Below, one piece after another: positions 61,020 to 64,000 of a stretch of DNA of 64,000 nucleotides. Under the pieces are notes generated by a model, which saw nothing but the letters and a program-made list of their open reading frames with translations, did no database searches and had not been told where the DNA came from. Made by a program: the position numbers and the translations under genes. The stretch is taken from the NCBI RefSeq assembly GCF_006861795.1, contig NZ_VDGH01000003.1, forward strand, positions 186,001 to 250,000. The letters run 5' to 3'. The DNA comes from Psychrobacillus lasiicapitis. Its GTDB lineage: Bacteria; Bacillota; Bacilli; Bacillales_A; Planococcaceae. The number at the start of each line of letters is the position of its first letter. The first letter of the stretch is position 1.

Positions 61020-61952
61020 ATGATGAAAAAATTCTTATTGCCATTATTGTTTTTATTCGTACTAGCTTTAACTGCTTGCAATAACGAAACAACTGAAACA
61101 AAAACAAGTACTTCATCTGACGATGGAAAAGAAGAGTCCTCTACTATTACCTACCAATCAGAAGAAGGTCCGATTGAAGTACCAGCTGATCCTAAACGTG
61201 TAGTGGTTCTTGCTTATGCTGGTCACGTTGCCGCGCTTGATGTAAATGTAGTTGGTGTGGATCCTTGGTCTAAACAAAACCCACGATATGATAAGTATTT
61301 CAAAGATGTAGAAGAAGTATCAGAGGAAAACTTAGAGAAAATCATTGAATTAGATCCGGATTTAATTATCGGATATTCTACAGTACAAAATTTAGATAAA
61401 TTAAAAGAAATTGCACCAACTGTAACCTTTACTTACGGGAAAGTAGATTACTTAACACAAGAAGTAGAGATTGGTAAACTACTAAATAAAGAAAAAGAAG
61501 CACAAGATTGGGTCGATGACTTTAAAAAACGTGCGAAATCTACTGGCGAAGAAATCAAAGCTGCTATCGGTGAAGATGCTACAGTATCAGTAATTGAAAA
61601 CTTTGATAAACAATTATATGTATACGGCAATAACTGGGGTCGTGGAACAGAGATTCTTTATCAAGAGATGGGCTTAAAAATGCCTAAAAAAGTAGAAGAA
61701 TCAGCTTTAGAGCCTGGATACTATGCTTTATCTTTAGAAGTACTTCCTGAATTTGCAGGAGATTATGTGATTTTAAGTAAATCAACAACTGCAGACAATT
61801 CATTCCAAAATACAGATACTTATAAAAATATACCCGCCGTAAAAAATAATCGAGTGTTTGAAGCACCAATGGAAGAGTTTTATTTTAATGATCCAATTAC
61901 ATTAGATTATCAGCTTGAATTTTTCCAAGAACACTTTTTAAACAGCAAATAA
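61020..61952 (+). CDS. Iron-siderophore substrate-binding lipoprotein
   Basis: This 310-residue lipoprotein has a signal peptide with lipobox ALTAC, a Thr/Ser-rich linker, and a two-lobed type III binding fold (PADPKRVVVLAYAGHVAALD, DLIIGYS, NNWGRGTEILYQEMGL, EFAGDYVILSK). It captures ferric siderophore outside the membrane. The start ATGATG at 61020/61023 is one base after the ATPase stop, with GGGAG upstream. A hairpin follows before the permeases. Confidence 0.92.
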   Translation: MMKKFLLPLLFLFVLALTACNNETTETKTSTSSDDGKEESSTITYQSEEGPIEVPADPKRVVVLAYAGHVAALDVNVVGVDPWSKQNPRYDKYFKDVEEVSEENLEKIIELDPDLIIGYSTVQNLDKLKEIAPTVTFTYGKVDYLTQEVEIGKLLNKEKEAQDWVDDFKKRAKSTGEEIKAAIGEDATVSVIENFDKQLYVYGNNWGRGTEILYQEMGLKMPKKVEESALEPGYYALSLEVLPEFAGDYVILSKSTTADNSFQNTDTYKNIPAVKNNRVFEAPMEEFYFNDPITLDYQLEFFQEHFLNSK

Positions 61953-61957
61953 TAGTC

Positions 61958-61988
61958 GTGGAGGAATTCTGGTCTAGAATTCCTCCAC
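61958..61988 (+). other. Intra-operon hairpin after the binding-protein gene
   Basis: Perfect 13-bp stem GTGGAGGAATTCT/AGAATTCCTCCAC, 5-base loop, only a weak T-rich tail. It probably acts as a partial terminator or mRNA 3' stabiliser, raising binding-protein level over the permeases. Confidence 0.65.
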
Positions 61989-62015
61989 TCTTTATTGATA
62001 GAAAGGAAACGAACG

Positions 62016-63014
62016 ATGAAATCTTCTATTCGTTTTAGCATAAAGTTCATAATCGGGTTATTGTTACTTTTCGCTATATTTATTATTGCAATGATTTTCG
62101 GAGCAGCCGAAACTTCCCTACAAGATGTGTGGAATGCTTTATTTTCTAATTTGAAAAATGATCAGATAAATATACTTCGTGAAATTCGTTTTCCTAGAGA
62201 AATAGGAGCAGTAGTTGTAGGTGCTGCACTCGCTGTTTCAGGAGCTATAATGCAAGGAATTACAAGAAATCCTCTTGCGGATCCTGGACTACTAGGGCTT
62301 ACCTCAGGAGCGAATGCTGCACTCGCGGTAACACTCGCTTTTTTTCCTATGGTAAATTATTTTGGAATCACAATTGCCTGCTTTATTGGAGCTGCAATAG
62401 GTGCCATTATGGTATTTAGTATCGGAGCGATGAAAAAAGGAGGGTTCTCTCCCCTTCGTATCGTGCTTGCTGGTGCTGCCGTTTCCGCTTTTTTATATGC
62501 TATCGCAGATGGAGTCGGTATTTATTTCAAAATATCGAAAAACGTAAATATGTGGACAGCAGGAGGGCTTATCGGCACAAATTGGAGCCAGTTGTCTATT
62601 ATTATTCCTTTTGTATGTATAGGAACTTTAATCGCTCTCTTACTTTCTCGACAACTTACTATTTTGAGTTTAAATGAAGAAGTTGCCGTAGGATTGGGCC
62701 AGAAAACAACGCTCATCAAAACCATTTTATTTATTGTCATCATCCTACTCGCAGGGGCATCCGTTGCACTTGTAGGGAATATGGCGTTTATCGGATTAAT
62801 GGTTCCTCATATTGTTCGAGCTATTGTTGGAACTGATTATCGCGCGATCATTCCCATGTCGGTCATAGCTGGTGCTATTCTTATGCTAGTTGCAGACACA
62901 CTTGGAAGAACGATTAACATTCCTTTTGAGACACCAGTTGCAGCGATTATTGCGATCATGGGACTGCCTTTCTTTCTTCTTGTTGTTCGTAAAGGAGGAG
63001 GTGCATTCCAATGA
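62016..63014 (+). CDS. Iron-siderophore ABC permease, FecCD family (first subunit)
   Basis: This 332-residue protein has about ten membrane helices. Seen: IRFPREIGAVVVGAALAVSGAIMQGITRNPLADPGLLG (key residues PR and the NPLADPG loop), and the cytoplasmic ATPase-coupling segment GNMAFIGLMVPHIVRAIVG. The start is ATG 62016 with AGAAAGGAAA upstream. It overlaps the next permease by four bases (ATGA). Confidence 0.94.
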   Translation: MKSSIRFSIKFIIGLLLLFAIFIIAMIFGAAETSLQDVWNALFSNLKNDQINILREIRFPREIGAVVVGAALAVSGAIMQGITRNPLADPGLLGLTSGANAALAVTLAFFPMVNYFGITIACFIGAAIGAIMVFSIGAMKKGGFSPLRIVLAGAAVSAFLYAIADGVGIYFKISKNVNMWTAGGLIGTNWSQLSIIIPFVCIGTLIALLLSRQLTILSLNEEVAVGLGQKTTLIKTILFIVIILLAGASVALVGNMAFIGLMVPHIVRAIVGTDYRAIIPMSVIAGAILMLVADTLGRTINIPFETPVAAIIAIMGLPFFLLVVRKGGGAFQ

Positions 63015-64000
63015 TTCCAAAAAGAGTTATCAAAAAACAACGAGTTTTTGTTGTAATTTTATCCGTTTTAATACTGACAACCGCTATTATTAGTGCTGGT
63101 ATCGGTTACTCTTCTTTATCATTTGATCGTTTGATACCTACACTATTTGGACAGGGTACATTCAAAGAAGAGTTTGTGTTATTTTCCATTCGTTTACCCC
63201 GCATTATTATTACATTACTTGCAGGAATGGCACTAGCTTTGTCAGGTGCGATTTTACAAGGGATTACACGTAATGATTTGGCGGATCCAGGTATTATTGG
63301 TATAAATTCCGGAGCAGGAGTAGCAATTTCTTTGTTCTTCTTATATTCTCCTATCGAACCTGGTTCGTTTGTATATATGCTTCCTTTTATGGCATTTATC
63401 GGGGCTTTACTTACAGCATTTTTTATTTACATACTGTCCTACAATCGAAAAGCAGGGTTACAGCCTGTTCGATTAGTACTTGTAGGTATAGGATTTTCAA
63501 TGGCTTTATCTGGATTAATGATTGTCATTATTTCATCAACTGAACGTGAAAAAGTTGATTTTATCTCTAAGTGGCTAGCCGGTAATATTTGGGGGTCTGA
63601 TTGGCCATTCATCTTAGCATTACTTCCATGGCTAGTTGTTTTAATCCCATTCACTTTATATAAAGCGAATAAGTTAAATATACTTGGCTTAAGCCAACCA
63701 GTGGCGATTGGTGTTGGGATGTCCCTTGAAAAAGAGCGAATCGTTCTCTTACTCGCTGCGGTTGCACTTGCAGCTTCCGCTGTTTCAGTTACAGGAGGGA
63801 TTGCCTTTATCGGATTGATGGCCCCTCATATTGCAAAGGCAATAGTCGGTCCCAGACACCAATTATTTGTCCCTGTTGCGATTTTAATCGGCGGTTGGCT
63901 ATTACTATTTGCAGATACAATTGGTCGAAATGTAGTAGAGCCAAACGGGATTCCTGCTGGAATAATGGTTGCTCTAATTGGCGCACCATATTTTATGTAT
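63011..64000 (+). CDS. Iron-siderophore ABC permease, FecCD family (second subunit, 3' end outside window)
   Basis: The frame is open from ATG 63011 to the window end, 330 residues, so only the last few residues are missing. Seen: RLPRIIITLLAGMALALSGAILQ, ITRNDLADPGIIGINSGAG, and the coupling loop GGIAFIGLMAPHIAKAIVG. With the upstream permease it forms the membrane channel of the siderophore importer. Its start overlaps the stop of that gene. Confidence 0.93.
   Translation, partial: MIPKRVIKKQRVFVVILSVLILTTAIISAGIGYSSLSFDRLIPTLFGQGTFKEEFVLFSIRLPRIIITLLAGMALALSGAILQGITRNDLADPGIIGINSGAGVAISLFFLYSPIEPGSFVYMLPFMAFIGALLTAFFIYILSYNRKAGLQPVRLVLVGIGFSMALSGLMIVIISSTEREKVDFISKWLAGNIWGSDWPFILALLPWLVVLIPFTLYKANKLNILGLSQPVAIGVGMSLEKERIVLLLAAVALAASAVSVTGGIAFIGLMAPHIAKAIVGPRHQLFVPVAILIGGWLLLFADTIGRNVVEPNGIPAGIMVALIGAPYFMY

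Overview
The window is 64 kb of AT-rich, gene-dense chromosome from an endospore-forming Bacillales bacterium. Spore genes (rsfA, gerQ, cwlJ, a pbpG-like PBP), a bacillithiol gene (bshB2), coproheme-type haem synthesis (hemQ), many TTG/GTG starts with strong AGGAGG sites, and conserved order with the B. subtilis argS-speB-speE-pbpG...ung-ywd region all point that way. GC-rich intergenic inverted repeats and the overall gene repertoire suggest the Planococcaceae/Caryophanaceae side (Psychrobacillus, Sporosarcina, Lysinibacillus relatives). That placement is inference. There are no rRNA or tRNA genes, no phage, no intact insertion sequence and no CRISPR array.

Layout: (1) 1-6.7 kb is a transport and catabolism island: the tail of an oligopeptide-type ABC ATPase, a histidine kinase with almost no sensory region, its AraC-type response regulator, an SSS-like transporter overlapping the regulator, and on the other strand a solute-binding lipoprotein followed by a cytosine-deaminase-type amidohydrolase. 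(2) 7.3-25 kb is a housekeeping and sporulation block: argS, ywiB, speB, speE, pbpG, ywhD, ywgA, HD hydrolase, rsfA, lipL, hemQ, cwlJ-gerQ, ung and ywd genes, pyridoxine kinase. (3) 25-33.8 kb holds yojF-bshB2, a YjiH-type membrane protein, a threonine degradation pair (tdh, kbl), an internally duplicated ATPase with one dead P-loop, and an EbsC/YbaK deacylase. (4) 34-38.4 kb is a disulfide-exchange locus: bdbD-bdbC-resA, a BlaI-type repressor with an M56 protease, and a membrane-anchored VOC protein. All three promoters carry the same 15-bp palindrome, ACTACA-N3-TGTARY with R = A/G and Y = C/T.

(5) 38.4-50.9 kb contains topB, doxX, an XRE-cupin regulator, an ECF sigma/anti-sigma pair, a cation/proton antiporter, a PseG/SpsG-like protein, an ABC-F protein and a second, orphan ECF sigma factor. 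(6) 51-60 kb contains a CNNM/CorC transporter, an M20 peptidase, a nitroreductase, a PlsY paralogue, DegV, an amidase, a DUF2804 protein and a ferredoxin/flavodoxin reductase. This stretch also has two copies of a 370-520 bp element with long GC-rich inverted ends. (7) 60.1-64 kb is an iron-siderophore ABC operon behind a sigma-A promoter and a near-perfect Fur box; its second permease runs off the window.

The strongest candidates for something undescribed are the BlaI-box redox regulon at 34-38 kb, two intergenic arrays of a degenerate 20-21 bp (about two helical turns) motif at 13.5 and 34.0 kb, and the inverted-repeat element at 51 and 57 kb whose central 12-bp palindrome is kept by paired base changes.
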